A program made the position numbers and the translations under genes. 64,000 bases of DNA from the NCBI RefSeq assembly GCF_037975245.1, contig NC_092577.1, positions 36,696,898-36,760,897 of the forward strand, read 5' to 3'. This document shows positions 13,168 to 26,740 of this stretch, in pieces. Positions within the stretch are counted from its first letter, which is position 1; the number at the start of each line of letters is the position of its first letter. Source of the stretch: Apostichopus japonicus (lineage: Eukaryota > Echinodermata > Holothuroidea > Aspidochirotida > Stichopodidae). The notes beneath the pieces are model-generated. The model was not told where the DNA came from and did not search any database. It saw only the letters and a list, made by a program, of their open reading frames with translations.

Positions 13168-14019
13168 GGCAGTGTGATATTTTCACTAACAACCTGATGA
13201 TTGATCTTCTCAGATTCATCAAAGTTTTAAACGCGCGACTCATCTTATTATAACTGTAATAGATCTATGGCTTATATTAAATATAAGTATTAAATGTAAT
13301 CAAACTTGATGCTTCAAGGTAACTTGATAAAATTATCTCCCAAACTTTTTTAATTCGCAAGTATGAAGGGAAAACAGGTCTTCAAGTATATAGATTATTT
13401 TAGTTATATTTGATATTTATTCATTCCTGCATAAAATACATCGTTTATGATAGCTATAGTAATTTTTTGGACTAGATTTGGGGGAAGTAGAAGAAATGAA
13501 AATCAAATGTTTGTAACCATCAATTCCATGTAAAATGGCAGCACGACGTATTTATATTTGTGCCGGGGATTTGGAAATACATGAATAAATGTAAACAAGG
13601 TATAACAGGAAGCCCTGTTCAAGACAGATCACTGACTGGGACATATCGAATAAGTTATGTATTAATATTAAACTCCATAAAGTTAATATTAAAACTTAGT
13701 ATTGTAACCACATTATGTCTATTTTACCCTGATGTCAAATATGAACATTTAGCTAACTCACATTAATGTGTGGTAAACAAAGAAACGTATAATACTTAGT
13801 AACACTTAGTCTAGCTTTACAACACCGAAGAATATTTGTCAGACGTATTTTATTAATAGTGATACGTTAAAGGACACAGAAACGTATCCACCATAGTAAG
13901 TATATTTGTGATAGAAATGACTTCCCCTAATAACTAAGAATAATCTGCTTCTATTTGCCTGATATCACATATTTAATATTCTTTGACACAAAATGCCGAA
14001 GAATTAATCAAGTGTAGTT

Positions 14020-14280
14020 ATGACGTCGTCGAGCCACATGCGTCTCACTTCATTTTTATCTTTATCCGTATTTATTTGCAATGTTTATTTGCTGTAATGG
14101 GAGATTAGTATAGGCTGAGTTTTAACTGTTGAAGCTCTTAACATAACATAATGATGACATTGGTTTCAGGGTCAACACTATTAACATTCTACGTTGAAAC
14201 AAAAAAGTGAAAAGAACAAATGTGAACGCTAATAGTTGCAGATTATATTGGGACTATAACATCACATATTTACAGAATGA
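14020..14280. repeat. Duplicated segment, copy 2 (single minisatellite unit)
   Basis: Diverged paralogue of 11600-11860. It carries only one copy of the 35-bp unit that is amplified at 11840-12267. Confidence 0.55.
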
Positions 14281-14439
14281 CAGATCCCAGACAGGACTTT
14301 TAAACTAGAGGATATCTACCTAATCGAACAAGTGTTATTTGGGGCAGTCGTTACTCATATGATTTATATAAAGTAGTTATGGAGGTTGATATAGTCTAGG
14401 CCCTACACTCTAGGGTATCTTGGAGAGAGGCGGCAATGC

Positions 14440-14457
14440 GGGGGGGGGGGGGGGGGG
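14440..14457. repeat. Poly-G tract of 18
   Basis: Uninterrupted G18. On the opposite strand it is C18. Confidence 0.95.
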
Positions 14458-14559
14458 CTTTATATCGTATTCTCTGTTAGGTTAATCCAATAACCTCAAC
14501 CTGATTATCATGCAAAGTAAGATCGATTTTACTTTGAGAGTTACTCTGAAAAAAAAGAA

Positions 14560-15025
14560 GAACAAGTCACTTTCTGTCACTAAGAGAAGTACTCCATAAG
14601 TCTCTGACTGTCACCTAGTAATCTATTGTGAAGAAACAGAACAGGTCTATGACTGTCACTTAGTATTATATTCTGAAAAAGAGAACAAGTATATGGCTGT
14701 CACCTAGAAATCTATTGTGAAGAAACAGAACAAGTCTATGGCTGTCACTTAGTAAGCTACTGTGAAGAAACAGAACAGGTCTATGGCTGTCACTTAGTAA
14801 TCTATTTTGAAGAAACAGAACAGGTATATGACTGTCACTTAGTATTATATTCTGAAAAAGAACAAGTCTATAACTGTCACTTAGTATTATATTCTGAAAA
14901 AGAGAACAGGTCTATGACTGTCACTTAGTAATCTGTTCTGAAGAAACAGAATAAGTCGATGGCTGTCACTTATTATTCTATTCTGAAAAAGAACAGAATA
15001 AGTCTATGGCTTTCACTTAGGATAT
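14560..15025. repeat. ~45-bp minisatellite
   Basis: About ten imperfect copies of a unit of roughly 45 bp carrying GAACAGGTCTATGACTGTCA, CTTAGTAATCTATT and GAAGAAACA. Copies differ by small indels. Confidence 0.85.
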
Positions 15026-16565
15026 AAGACTGTCCCTTAGAGAGTTCAATAGAAGTCGTCGATGATGACTTCTATAGAATATACGATATGTAACAGCATG
15101 TGTGCAAGTTTAACATAACGCATATGCCCTTTTACCTATAGTATTCAGTGACATCAATATTGCTATTGTGTGTAACAGTCCCTATACTTATACTTAAGGC
15201 GAAAAGATGCATATATTATAGCCTACAATAAACTTATTTTGTGTACTAACTGCATACGGAAATTCAATTTTACCACAAATATTCAATAGAAGAAATATAT
15301 AGTATAAAAGTTTTATTTACGATTATTAGTGATGAATGAAGTAAAATCAAACTAAATATGCAAGTTACAGTTGTTTAAATTTATCTTTCATCAATGTAAA
15401 TTTTTACTATACCTTCTGACCTTGTTCTGATGTAATTCTTCACTTAAACTGTAGTTACTTTACGGTAAATTTATGTTAATACATGTTTCTATATGACAAT
15501 GTGATTGTTATACAGGTCTAATTCATGTTAGATGGTAATGCGAATCACACATCAGGACAAATAACAGTTAAGGGCAACGACGCTAACTGAATTTCATTGG
15601 AAATTCACGTAAGTAGTCTATTTCATTACCGTACAAGAAACACCCATTTATTTATAACACCAAGCAAAGAACAAGGCCTATATAGAAGAAAAAGACATAC
15701 AGATACAGAAATAAATACAAAGTACTAAAAATACAACAACAAAAACTTACTTGATGCATTTGAAAACCGTAGGGTTGATCCTACAAGACAAAGAATTAAA
15801 AGACCGGCTAATCCTTTCATCTCTTTCTAATCCGATTATCTTCTAGTTCAAAAGAAAGGAAAATAGTTCAAATAATTCAATACTCCGAATGCTTTACGCA
15901 GATTTTTTTTCAGTTTCTCAATTTTTATTTCTTTCAATGGAAGCGAAAGAGAAAGAGAGAAAAAGAAAATATTTATCACTTTGATCGTCGAAGTTGCAAT
16001 TTGATTCAAAATGTGTCGGTAATCTAATAGGCATGCAGCAATATTTGTAATTATTCTGCGCAGTGGTTGCAGCGGTTGTAAGTTGACTGACAGATTCAGA
16101 GATCCTTCTCTCTAAGACTTCCAACGCGCTCTTCTTTATACAAGTCACCAGTGACAGAATGAATGAAACGGCTGAAGTTACACACCAATCATTAGCCAAA
16201 TATATAACATATTAATTCAACAGGTATATTTCTTAGCAACATCTCTGTGAACAAACCATTATTAAATATAAAACAAACCATCCTGGAAGACGTCATCGTG
16301 TGACATCTTTCTTAATTCCTGGAAATTAAAGAGGGCGCTTTTATAACGCGTTGGACAGAGCCGTATATAGAGTCTTCCATCACTGACTGTTGAGGAAACC
16401 TTTGCATCCGTCAATCGTTAACTTGGACAACAGTACAGTAAGAATAGTGAACATGTTCATGTAAAATGGCGGCATGGTAAAAGTTAATGTCGGAGAAATG
16501 GTTGCAAAGCCAACCTTTGAAAGCATACAGCGCATCAAGACTTTGTTGTGTGTTGCGCTTTATAA
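15026..16565. other. No gene recognised
   Basis: A/T-rich unique-looking sequence. Open frames of up to about 93 codons show no domain or splice-site support. Confidence 0.5.
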
Positions 16566-16569
16566 GAAC

Positions 16570-16680
16570 TGTCTTATTATGACTATCATTATTATGATTA
16601 TGATTATGATTATTATGATGATTATGATTATAATTATAATTATAATTATTATTATTAATATTATTATTATTATTATCCCA
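16570..16680. repeat. ATT/ATGATT microsatellite
   Basis: Runs of TTATGA and ATT. They produce poly-Ile/Met or poly-Asn open frames in both strands, which are not genes. Confidence 0.95.
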
Positions 16681-17873
16681 CCTACCTGGCAAAGACTTGC
16701 TTAAAAGGGATAACTCTCTTGAATGTTTGTTTTGTTTCAGTTTTGATCAACAACATGAATGGCTTGAAAGGTGTGATGTTGGTTTTCGTGGGAATGGAGA
16801 GGGAGGCAGGTCCGGCAACGCGGCTTCATATTGAGGGGCGGAGGGGGGGGGGGTTAAGATGTCTTCTCTCAATGCAATGGTCGTTTGTGAGCCTACCGTC
16901 GAGAATGTCATGTGTTGTGTTCGTGATCGGTTGACTGGATAGCGCAGGAGGTGTCGAGATGATTGTTTCTATAGTTGTGTTTAATAAGGAATATCTTATT
17001 GAGTTCGTTGTGCAGTGTTGGTCACGAGGTATTGCACTGGGTGGTTTCATGTCAAAAAGGAAATCTCCGTTTCGTAACTTCGCTGAATACTTTTGAAAAT
17101 GAAAACTTTGAAATGATTCCTTAGTCATCTAACGTAATGAATGTATGAATGGACCACAGAATTAATGTTTAACTGTTTAGTTATAATATTAAAAGCAAAG
17201 AATAAAATATACTTTTCATTTGTTAATATTGAAGCATAAGTTGTGATTAAACGCAACGTTATAAAAATTCGACCTTTCTATCTAAAATATTGCCAACGTT
17301 CGTTTTATGCAATTTAATTTGCGTAAAACATGAAAGTAAGTATGAACTTGAATGGTCTTGAATAATCTATGACTCTTATTTGAGCGTTCATGTCTTACGG
17401 ATTTTGTTAACGGAAGTAAACTTATAATTGCAAATTTCATAGTAGTTCTTTACAAGCTTATACGTAATATGTCACCATAGCAGGAAACACATTTAACCAA
17501 AGTTGAATCAAACAAAAAATTACCTTGAAGTTCGTGTATCTTTGTGAATCTATGTGTTTTTTTTTTACAACAAGAGATCAATATTTAATAGCGGTTACTG
17601 CAATTAAAAGTGAATAAATAATTGCAATTCGTGCTCAGTTACAAAGTAGAAGTATTAATATTCAACATTGTTCATCGTTTAACTTCAACTTTGACAAGAA
17701 ATATGCGAATGAACGAAGATCACTTTGACAAAGATACATTACTACACCATTAAAGTACCAACGGCTCCTTCGTTGTCTCTTCTTTATTGTCGCTGAGATA
17801 CGTGAAATTTCATGTTGAGGCCATCTTCATGAGTTTGATGGGCGCGTTGCCAAGGACATGCCTTGTTTTAAGG

Positions 17874-17874
<1 letters not shown>
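16681..17874. other. No gene recognised
   Basis: Includes a G run near 16845. No supported gene. Confidence 0.5.
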
Positions 17875-17938
<64 letters not shown>

Positions 17939-17987
17939 ATTATATATATATATATTTTAATATATATATATATATATTACGATTTTC

Positions 17988-18031
<44 letters not shown>

Positions 18032-18045
18032 ATATATATTATCTT
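17875..18045. repeat. (AT)n microsatellite with (GT)n
   Basis: Long TA dinucleotide tract interrupted near 17955-17995, ending in a short TG run. Confidence 0.95.
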
Positions 18046-18469
18046 GTCCCTGTAACTTGTCGTATATAGTTCAGCCAATATTAAATGAGTGGCACCAGCT
18101 TCTGCCATGAAAGATATGCAAACTTAAAAAAAAAAGACTAGGCACAAGTGTCCTGGTTCTTTTCCTTGTTAATAAACAAGATACTTTAATCTCCAGCTAG
18201 GTAAATTGATACAAGGATACGTTTTTTTAGTTTTCTTAAAGTAACGAGTGTTTTCTTAATGTATCAATAATATGGTTTACTCGTCGGTGATGAGGTGAAA
18301 CTTAAAGAGGCTGTGCCCCTCTCTCATTTAACTCACATAAGATCAGATCAAATACAAGCAACACTGATTAAAGCGGGACAGTGCAACAGTTTCATTTCCG
18401 TTACGAGTGTATTTAGTTGCCTTTTGAGTTTGGTCTGTACGTTTGCAAACATACCGACCATTACTTAAA

Positions 18470-18660
18470 AGTGGTAGTAGTAAGTGTATTAGTAATAGAA
18501 GTAGTAATAGTAGTAGTAATAGTAGTAGTTGGTTGAAGTAGTAGTAGTAGCGTGATAGTAGCAGTAAAAGTAGTAGTGCAGTAGTAGTATAATTGGTAGT
18601 AGTGTGGTTGAAGTGTATAGTAGTAGTCGTAGTATTAGTAGTAGTAGTAGTAGTCAGGCC
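18470..18660. repeat. (AGT)n trinucleotide repeat
   Basis: Interrupted GTA/AGT triplet tract of about 190 bp. Confidence 0.9.
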
Positions 18661-20056
18661 TCAATGTTAAGTTAGTGCTAATTCATTGGTTTGTAAATTC
18701 TAATACCTAAATAAACCATATTCTTTTGACTCCTTATAAAAGAGCAGATGTCTCCAGCATATTATGTTGTGCATAAAGTCATGCTTTAATGTTAAAGATG
18801 ATTAACATGCTTCTGATAAAAGAAAAAAACTATAATAATTTGAAGGCACCGCCTAATCTTGTTTACTTTACGGCCTTTATCGCTGTTCCACTTGGCAGTT
18901 TAATTAACAGGAGAAAAGATCTTAATAAATTTCTGTTTGAAATTTATTTCAGCGATTATTAATGGTACATTGAAAACGATGGGAGTGATATATCATTGAC
19001 AATTTGAGAGAAGTACAGCAGTGGCTTGAACTTTGTGTATATTTTATATGGTTATAAACTAAGCATTCATTACGTGAGTTTGCAATGATAAGTCCAAAAC
19101 ATCAGAGTGAACAAAACAGCCAACAATACACCTTCTTAGTGATCTTTCATGAAAATCAATATACGTTAGCTCTTTTTTGTGTAACATAGGAGAAATTGTA
19201 GAAAACAAGGCGGATGAGTAGAACAAAAGAGTAATAGATTTCTTTTACTCTATATGATAAGTCTATATGGGGAAGAGCTGAATTGTTTGATAAAGATATA
19301 AGAAACTAGAACAAAATTCAAACAGAACTGTTGTTAATGAATTCGATGATGACTACATCTTGAATATACACAAAGAGGTTAAATATTCATGAATCTATAT
19401 CTAATTATTCGTGACATGCGGTTCAGAATAAAATAAAGCTACAAATTAATAAATGAAACAGATCCGTTTTGACGATAACCAGGCTAACTATAAATTATAC
19501 ATAATGGCCGGCACCGAGGCTCACGGAATACAATAAACTCGTTAATCAAACAGTGCAAAAGACACATTACAGCTATATAGAGCAGCAAGTGGCTGTTAGG
19601 TAGACATGATTGAGTGTTTAACAACTGTTTCTGCATATATGAAGACCCGAAACAAAGTATCATAAAGGAAAACGAAAATATATTACAATCATGAAAAATA
19701 CTCGAAAAAAAGATGATCTATTATTCATAAATTTGTACAAATTACCTGTCCGGCCAATGTGATCTTTTATTAAACGTAAGAACGTATTACACTGACACAA
19801 TATGATGTAAATAGAAGTCATCAATAATATGTATCTTGTATAGGGCGTGGCTTTTATACGCACTTACCTGATTGGTCTGTGGACGAACGTCATGCGAGGA
19901 GCACATACGTAAATGTCTCTGCTGAGTTATAATAATATGAATGTTGTTCTCTATTAGACAACTGCACGGAAGTATATTTACGAAGGCGTTTACTGAACTG
20001 ACTGCAGACGTTGACATGTTTTGCGACGTAAGCACTGTCGGCCTATACCTGTGCAC

Positions 20057-20059
<3 letters not shown>
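18661..20059. other. No gene recognised
   Basis: A/T-rich sequence without supported genes or repeats. Confidence 0.5.
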
Positions 20060-20142
<83 letters not shown>

Positions 20143-20181
20143 TATGTATATGTATATATATATATACATATATATATATAC

Positions 20182-20238
<57 letters not shown>
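20060..20238. repeat. (AT)n microsatellite, left flank of Penelope-like fragment
   Basis: About 180 bp of TA dinucleotides with scattered ATG and ACA interruptions. Confidence 0.95.
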
Positions 20239-20240
<2 letters not shown>

Positions 20241-20264
20241 CAATGTTCTGCGTAGCACTGAGAA

Positions 20265-20305
20265 TTGGTGGTGGGGTCACGTCCTACACGTGACCCCACC
20301 ACCAA
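20265..20305. repeat. 18-bp perfect inverted repeat, 5-nt loop
   Basis: Arms 20265-20282 (TTGGTGGTGGGGTCACGT) and 20288-20305 are exact complements around CCTAC. The hairpin is G/C-rich and stands between the (AT)n tract and the first Penelope-like codons, so it probably marks the element's 5' junction. A fold-back template switch during truncated reverse transcription would explain it (inference). Confidence 0.85.
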
Positions 20306-20308
20306 GGA

Positions 20309-20836
20309 AGTTTTCACGGAGATGCCTATTACTGCCTACAAGCGACTGAACAACCTGGCGGATCATTTGGTGAGGGCATCGCATCCTCAGCCCATCCCTG
20401 TCGACACTCCCGGCACATACCCTTGTAACCGTAGTAGATGTAATACCTGCAAATATGTCACCTCAAATACTATACTTCGTATCACTGGCCCTAAAAACTC
20501 TTTTATAATCAAACATCACTTTTCTTGTATTTCCACTAATGTTATTTATATTATCATATGTAAACGTTGTAATTTACTTTACATAGGTGAAACCAAGCGA
20601 AGACTGGCAGATCGTATTACCGAACACTTACGCTCCATCAAATCCAAGTTTCCTGGTTACCCTGTTGCCTCTCACTTCAATTCCCCTCCCCCTGTAAAAT
20701 CACTGACTTTTCAGTTACGTGTGCTCTGTCCCCCAGAGGCACTGACATCGATCGCCTTAAATCCGAAAATAGACTAATTTTCCGACTTGGTACCTTATCC
20801 CCTTATGGTTTAAACTCTAAATTCGATTTGTTGTAA
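20309..20836 (+). pseudogene. Penelope-like retroelement fragment: GIY-YIG endonuclease end, frameshifted
   Basis: The translation carries the C-terminal end of a Penelope-like element polyprotein. First comes a cysteine cluster (CNRSRCNTCKY), then a GIY-YIG endonuclease core: VIYIIICKRCNLLYIGET followed by RRLADRITEHL. The frame closes at a stop near 20777. Shifting by one base at a C5 run (20730-20734) restores the family's usual ending (GTDIDRLKSENRLIFRLGT) and a stop at 20834-20836. The reverse transcriptase part is absent, so this is a 5'-truncated, frameshifted copy. It lies between two (AT)n tracts, which suggests insertion into, or carriage of, TA repeats. The element class is well supported by motifs; the family within it is not determined. 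Confidence 0.8.
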
Positions 20837-20940
20837 GTCCTTTTACCCTGCTACTTTTCGCTTCTTTCATGTGTGTGCATTGGACCATTTTATCTTTCTT
20901 CGTTCGCTGTTTACAGTTTTAGTAGTCTTTTTGCTCACTT

Positions 20941-20970
20941 TGTTAAAGGGTTTATACCCGAAACGTCGTG
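20941..20970 (+). ncRNA. Possible decayed hammerhead-ribozyme core downstream of Penelope-like ORF
   Basis: GGG TTTATA CCC (20948-20959) forms a small hairpin followed directly by GAAAC (20960-20964) and GTC. That is the layout of stem II, GAAA core and nearby cleavage triplet in hammerheads. Penelope-like elements are known to carry hammerhead motifs. The CUGAUGA box expected before stem II reads TTGTTAA here, so the fold, if ancestral, is inactive. Confidence 0.3.
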
Positions 20971-21006
20971 TTTCTTTTCTTTATCATTAGCACTAGCAAA
21001 CTTTAC

Positions 21007-21015
<9 letters not shown>

Positions 21016-21085
<70 letters not shown>
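21016..21085. repeat. (AT)n microsatellite, right flank of Penelope-like fragment
   Basis: Uninterrupted TA repeat of about 70 bp, about 180 bp after the element's stop codon. Confidence 0.95.
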
Positions 21086-21086
<1 letters not shown>

Positions 21087-23743
21087 CAAAGATGGTACAT
21101 TGGTTATTTAAAAGCCATATTCGAAAAACGATATTTGGCTAGTTTGAAACTTGCTCAGCCTGAAAATATGGGTTGGCTTAACTGACAATTTTGCTCCATT
21201 TTAAGAAGTCTCTGGTTGCGTAATGTTGTTCGTAACACCTACATTTATGCTAAATGTTATGCATGCAACGGATATATACAATTAATATCTGTCATTTCCA
21301 TACCAAAGTAGTTTGTTGTTCCACAGAAATAACAAACAAAAAATATATATATTATTGGTTTGTTCAATACATTTGACAGATCCCAGAAAATATCCTGAAT
21401 TCCTTTGATAACAGTTTTTGTTTTTATCAATAATTGCCAGTTTTGGCTTCATTAAGGGCATTGGATTTACACTGCTGCTATTATAGACACCACACCCTAC
21501 ACTGCGGTACTGCATGCTGTATAGTAACATGATACACGAAGGAAATCGTTCCTGGCTTGTCAATAGCTTTGATAATGGGTTGGGTTTCCCGAAGAAACGA
21601 CTATGTTATTCAATCATTTTCTGGCGCCATAAATCACCCTCCCCTCCCCGTCCCCTCCCTCCCGTTCAATAAAATCCCTCCCCTTTACCCCAATCCAACC
21701 ACACTAATATAGTTACCAATCCATTACACAACAGTTAGCTACATTAATATCAGTTGAATGGCTTATATTGCTCTTAAAACGTGTCACATACAACAGTACA
21801 GAAACTTAAATACATTTTGCTATTAACAAATGCTATAAAGCGAAGCGACGTATGACGTCATATGTCAAGCAACCAATCACCTATTAATGTAACTTCATAA
21901 CTCATGTGTTCTCTATACTGCTATAGACATTCATTATGCATACAGTAATATCAGGTTAAAAATCGAGATTATCAAAAGGATTCTTCAAAAGTACAGACGT
22001 TTTAAGAAAAGGTTCAACAGACTTCCAGGTAACCTTACGTGACGAAGACAGATATTTCGACAAAAGTCCATGTACGTTCTTTCCTCACGCTATAACATTT
22101 GCGTGCAATTTTGTGGCATAAAAGGCGAACAGTGTTGTCTCTCGTTTAAGTATGTACGTGTCATTTTACTGTCATCCGTCTAACTGCTCGTCGTATTTCA
22201 GAATTGTTCAAATAAATTAAAAACAAAGTGCTTCATGTTACATCTCTGCTACCGAAGACAGATGTGACCATAAAATAAGATTTAAAATAGGCGAAGGAAA
22301 AGTCAAGAATACTTACTATATAGGCTATACCACACGAAAATAAAAATTGAATAAATGGTAGGAAAAATGAGAAATGTTAAAATCGTCACAAGACACACAC
22401 CTTTGTATAACGAAATTTAAGTTACAGAGAAAAACAGAAATAATTTAGGGGTGGAGAAGGGTAGAATTTGTTGGTTATTTTCGTGTTCCTGCTCGGTTTT
22501 GTTTATTAGTTTGTGTTGTTTCGCTCCCTTGTGGTTTACAATCATTTCTGGCTGGTGAAAGGTATCGTTTCCTTTCGTTTTTTGACAAAACTATTTCTGG
22601 CTGATGGTCAACTTGGTCTTCGGTAGGTATAATACTTCCAAAAAATCAATGTACTTCTGCAATGCAATCAACGCACATGTAACACAATAAGACGAGTTTG
22701 CCAAATGTAAATCATTCAAATACACAAACAAGAAAATATTGATTGATATTTGATATACGTTATAGTTAATAAAGAAATCAATTTATCCTTGTAAAGAAAA
22801 TAAAGGAAAAATCAAAATCAGAATAAGATTCTCAAATATCTGAATTTCTTTATTCAAGCAAAACTATAAATCATGGGACTTTAATTATTGAGTATGACTG
22901 GATATATACAGGAGTAAATCCATTATTTTAATGAATTACAGTTTATATATACATAGACCACGTCCCTCCCTCTTTTTTGCCGGGCGTACCAATTGGTGCA
23001 AATATTTGGTAAGGACCTTGGGCTATACTTAACCTCCTCACATATCTGGAAAAGCCATTTTCTCCATGTTTTAAACATCTCTTTATAGACTGAATTTAAA
23101 TAGAGGAAGTTGTGGGGGGGGGGGTGGAGTTGGAAGAGCCCCAGGCTTGGGTCATTAATGATGTAGGGAAAATATAGACAGAGATCATTTAAGCTTATTG
23201 AGTAGCCTACGTTAAATATTCACACCCTCAATAGCATAGATCTTACGTTGCATAAAGTAGTATTTTACAAATTACTAATAAACGTAACATCACTCTTTGC
23301 AAAATGTCACAAACATTGATTATCGCTCTATAGATTACAGTGGCTGATCCAGGACAAGGGGCCCTCAAGACAAGTATCGGTAGAGATCGATATTATTAGC
23401 GAAATAGCGTATTAAAATAATTTACTATGTACCTTGGTTAGAACGAAATTATGCTCACAGACAAAGTAGAAAGGGAGGTCTAGCCACTATCCATCTATTT
23501 ATATATATAAATAGAGAAAGGCCAAGATTGAAACAACCAAAAACTTAAAAAAACAGATAAACAGATAAAAAAAAACAGCAAAACAAACAAGCAAATCTTT
23601 TTTAAACGTGGCTCTTTATTTATTTCTTGCTAAATTATTATCCTGGTATCGATTTAGAAGTACAATTTTTAAGTTGAAATTACCACTTGTTTACATATTG
23701 CTTTGTGCATACCAAAGAATTGTAATAATTATATACTGCTTAT
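21086..23743. other. No gene recognised
   Basis: About 2.6 kb of A/T-rich sequence with C-rich patches near 21640-21680 and a G run near 23115. CAGTGGCTGATCCAG at 23339 resembles the end of a hAT-like element, but I found no partner end. Confidence 0.5.
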
Positions 23744-24775
23744 CTCCCCTTTCAAACTTATCCCCCATCCAAACTTATCTCCCCTTCAAACTTATTCCCC
23801 CCCCCCTGCAAACTTATTCCCCCCTCCAAACTTATTCCCCCCAAATTATCCCCCTCCAAACTGATCTCCCCTTCCAAACTTATCCCCCCCTCCAAACTTA
23901 TCTCCCCCCTTTCAAACTAATCCCCCCACCGAACTTATCTCCTCTCCCCTTATGTCCCCCTCCAAATTTATCTCCCTTCAAACTTATCTCCCTCTTCCAA
24001 ACTTATCCCCCCCCTCCAAACTTATCTCCCCTCCAAACTTATCTCCCCCCTTTCAAACTAATCCCCCCTCCGAACTTATCTCCTCTCCCCTTATGTCCCC
24101 CTCCAAATTTATCTCCCTCCAAACTTATCTCCCTCTTCCAAACTTATCCCCCCCCCCCCTCCAAACTTATCTCCACTCCAAACTTATCTCCCCCCTTTCA
24201 AACTAATCCCCCCTCCGAACTTATCTCCCCTCCCCTTATGTCCCCCTCCAAATTGATCTCCCTCTTCCAAACTTATCTCCCTCTTCCAAACTTATCCCCC
24301 CCTCCAAACTTATCTCCCCTCCAAACTTATCTCCCCCCTTTCAAACTAATCCCCCCACCGAACTTATCTCCTCTCCCCTTATGTCCCCCTCCAAATTTAT
24401 CTCCCTTCAAACTTATCTCCCTCTTCCAAACTTATCCCCCCCTCCAAACTTATCTCCCCTCCAAACTTATCCCCCCTTTCAAACTAATCCCCCCTCCGAA
24501 CTTATCTCCCGTCCCCTTATGTCCCCCTCCAAATTGATCTCCCTCTTCCAAACTTATCTCCCTCTTCCAAACTTATCTCCCTCTTCCAAACTTATCCCCC
24601 CCCCCCTCCAAACTTATCTCCCTCCAAACTTATCTCCCCCTTTCAAACTAATCCCCCCTCTGAACTTATATCCCCTCCCCTTATGTCCCCCTCCAAATTG
24701 ATCTCCCTCTTCCAAACTTATCTCCCTCCTCCAAACTTATCTCCCTCCAAACTTATCCCTCCAAACTTTCCTCCC
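23744..24775. repeat. ~17-19-bp C-rich minisatellite (CCAAACTTATCTCCC)
   Basis: About 55 copies of a short unit built on CCAAACTTATCTCCC, arranged in a higher-order block of roughly 180-230 bp marked by CCCCTTATGTCCCCCTCCAAA. The unit has no stop codons in some frames, which gives a spurious open frame of over 300 codons. It is not a gene. Confidence 0.9.
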
Positions 24776-25134
24776 ATTCTCATTTCTTACTTTTCCTGTT
24801 CTTCTTAAGGAATTTACAAAATACCAATGAAAGAAATTAATCATAGAAAAAACGCAGAAACAAAATCATAACAACCTTTTTCATTCAAGATCCCCTGCCA
24901 AAACAAAAGGGAAGATATGAAATCATAAATAAATGAGAAAGTCAAAAACCTTAGTGATTCCTTGCCAATATGAGAAGAAACTTTAAATACAAGATTTTCC
25001 AACGATCTGAATTGCTGAGAAGAGATGGCAAGTCTAGCAGAATTGATTAATTCGTACCTATGCAAAGAGGGTTGAAGGTCAAACAAACTTCACTTTGATT
25101 CATTCTGACTTTAACCTGTCATTGAACTTTAAAT

Positions 25135-25147
25135 GACCTTTGACCTC
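25135..25147 (-). promoter_or_regulatory. Perfect DR1 nuclear-receptor-type half-site pair
   Basis: TGACCTTTGACCT is the exact complement of AGGTCA-A-AGGTCA, the direct-repeat-1 site recognised by RXR heterodimers, HNF4 and COUP-TF. Weaker versions lie at 26224-26236 and 26521-26533. All sit inside repeat modules, so occupancy is unproven. Confidence 0.4.
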
Positions 25148-26706
25148 CATGAAAACTGATACAGAACATATAACCACTATTAAAGGGCTACCTACATATC
25201 AAGTTTGAAGTTCAAGCAACTTTCACTTCTTGAGATAATGTATTTACAAGGTATCATAGAAGCAAAATAAATTTGTATTGTTACCTTTTACATAATTATA
25301 AAAAACTAAAATGACCAACATCAAATTCCTGAATCAGTGGGTGTTTGTTACTTCACAAATAATTAAGTAAAACATTATGAAGACAAAGATAACAGACAAA
25401 TAGAAACAGTAATTCAATGAAGACATGCAGTAATACCTAGATTTTGAATGCTTCTTATGAAAAACTTATTTATATACAGGGCTCCTCTGTTTTATCTATT
25501 TAAATGAAAATCCTGACAAGTGCATTAGTAAACTGTTCACAAATGACACAACTAGAGCACCAATGGTGCAGAAGCTCATACCTTTTCGAGCTTAAAAATG
25601 TAGGGCCCACAAAACCAATTTTGGGCCCATGAGGGATACCCCCCCCCCCTCCATTAGCAGAATCCTGGCAACACCACTGGCTATAATTCCTATTTTCCCC
25701 TTTAAATCCTATTTTACCCACTCTCTCAAACAATACCACTGACCTACTCTACCCTGTTAAACCTTCTCCCCTCTACCTTAGCAGACATAACTTCACAAGC
25801 ACTCCCTATATATAACTTCACAAGCTGCCTACATACCTTAGGCTCAAAGACTTCTAAGAATCGGCAAGTGCTGATTGGCTATAGGGCTCTCACGCTTACA
25901 GTTCAACAGTTAATAACAACTCCCAGTCCTGCTTTAATTCCACTAACAGCCTCTGCAGAGCTTAACCACAAATGTAAACAAACACTGCAGAAACTGGGAG
26001 ACAAATTAAAGGAGCTTTGGCAAAAAGTGAAGGCTCAGATTTTTTTTAAACAATGGGGATGAATTGTAATTAATTAACTTTTGACCAAAAATTATTAGGC
26101 ATCACCTTATTCATACACTATCCAACAATCATCAGTTCATCTTTGAATATGATCTATCAAAATCTTGAGGAGATTGAGATATTTGAAAATATTACAAAGA
26201 ATGACCCCCGATGACCCCCTAAATGACATTTGACCTCAATTTTCTGAACACCCCTCGTAACTCTCATCTCGAGGAACATTGTGACCAAGTTTCATTATAA
26301 TTGGCCATACACTGTACGAACAGGAGCAATTTGAAAATATAGGGCCGTGGCCCGGGCCACAAAAGACCCCTAGTTGATCTTTGATCTCAAATTCATGAAC
26401 ACCCTGAAGGTAAAACTACCATAGTACTATCGTGACAAACCCTCAACATTGTACCATGGAATCTGTAGGAGAAGAAGCATTTTGCGTATTTCCACAAAAT
26501 GGCCCATTACGGCCCACAGGTGACCTTTGACCCCAAATTTTGGACCATCTCTGATGGCCCTATACCCAATGGTCCTTGTGTCCAAGTTTCATGAAATTCC
26601 ATCAAACACTGTGCGAGTGGGAGCGGTTTTACCAATTGTTGACGGATAGAGTGATAGAGTGATAGAATGATAGAGTGATAGAGTGATAGACGCCGCACTG
26701 TAACAA

Positions 26707-26736
26707 TAGCTCACACCAGCATGCTGGTATGAGCTA
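26707..26736 (+). repeat. 30-bp hairpin tail
   Basis: Arms TAGCTCACACCAGCA and TGCTGGTATGAGCTA pair with one mismatch and no loop. The hairpin follows a GAGTGATA run and precedes GCTAAAAA. Confidence 0.8.
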
Positions 26737-26740
26737 AAAA

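Larger units (their letters stand above)
25080..26740 (+). mobile_element. Modular non-coding repeat with hairpin tail (retroposon-like)
   Basis: Several imperfect modules of roughly 150 bp share a TGACC(T)TTTGACC..AA start, a TGAACACC or TGGACCATC block and GTG(A/T)CCAAGTTTCAT. Two modules also carry ACACTGT..GA..GGGAGC. The segment ends with a GAGTGATA tandem run (26641-26690), an exact-centre hairpin (26707-26736) and GCTAAAAA. A simple-repeat run then hairpin and A-rich end suggests the 3' tail of a non-LTR retroposon or SINE; the family is not named. Weakly conserved DNA between 25260 and 26160 may not belong to it. Confidence 0.5.
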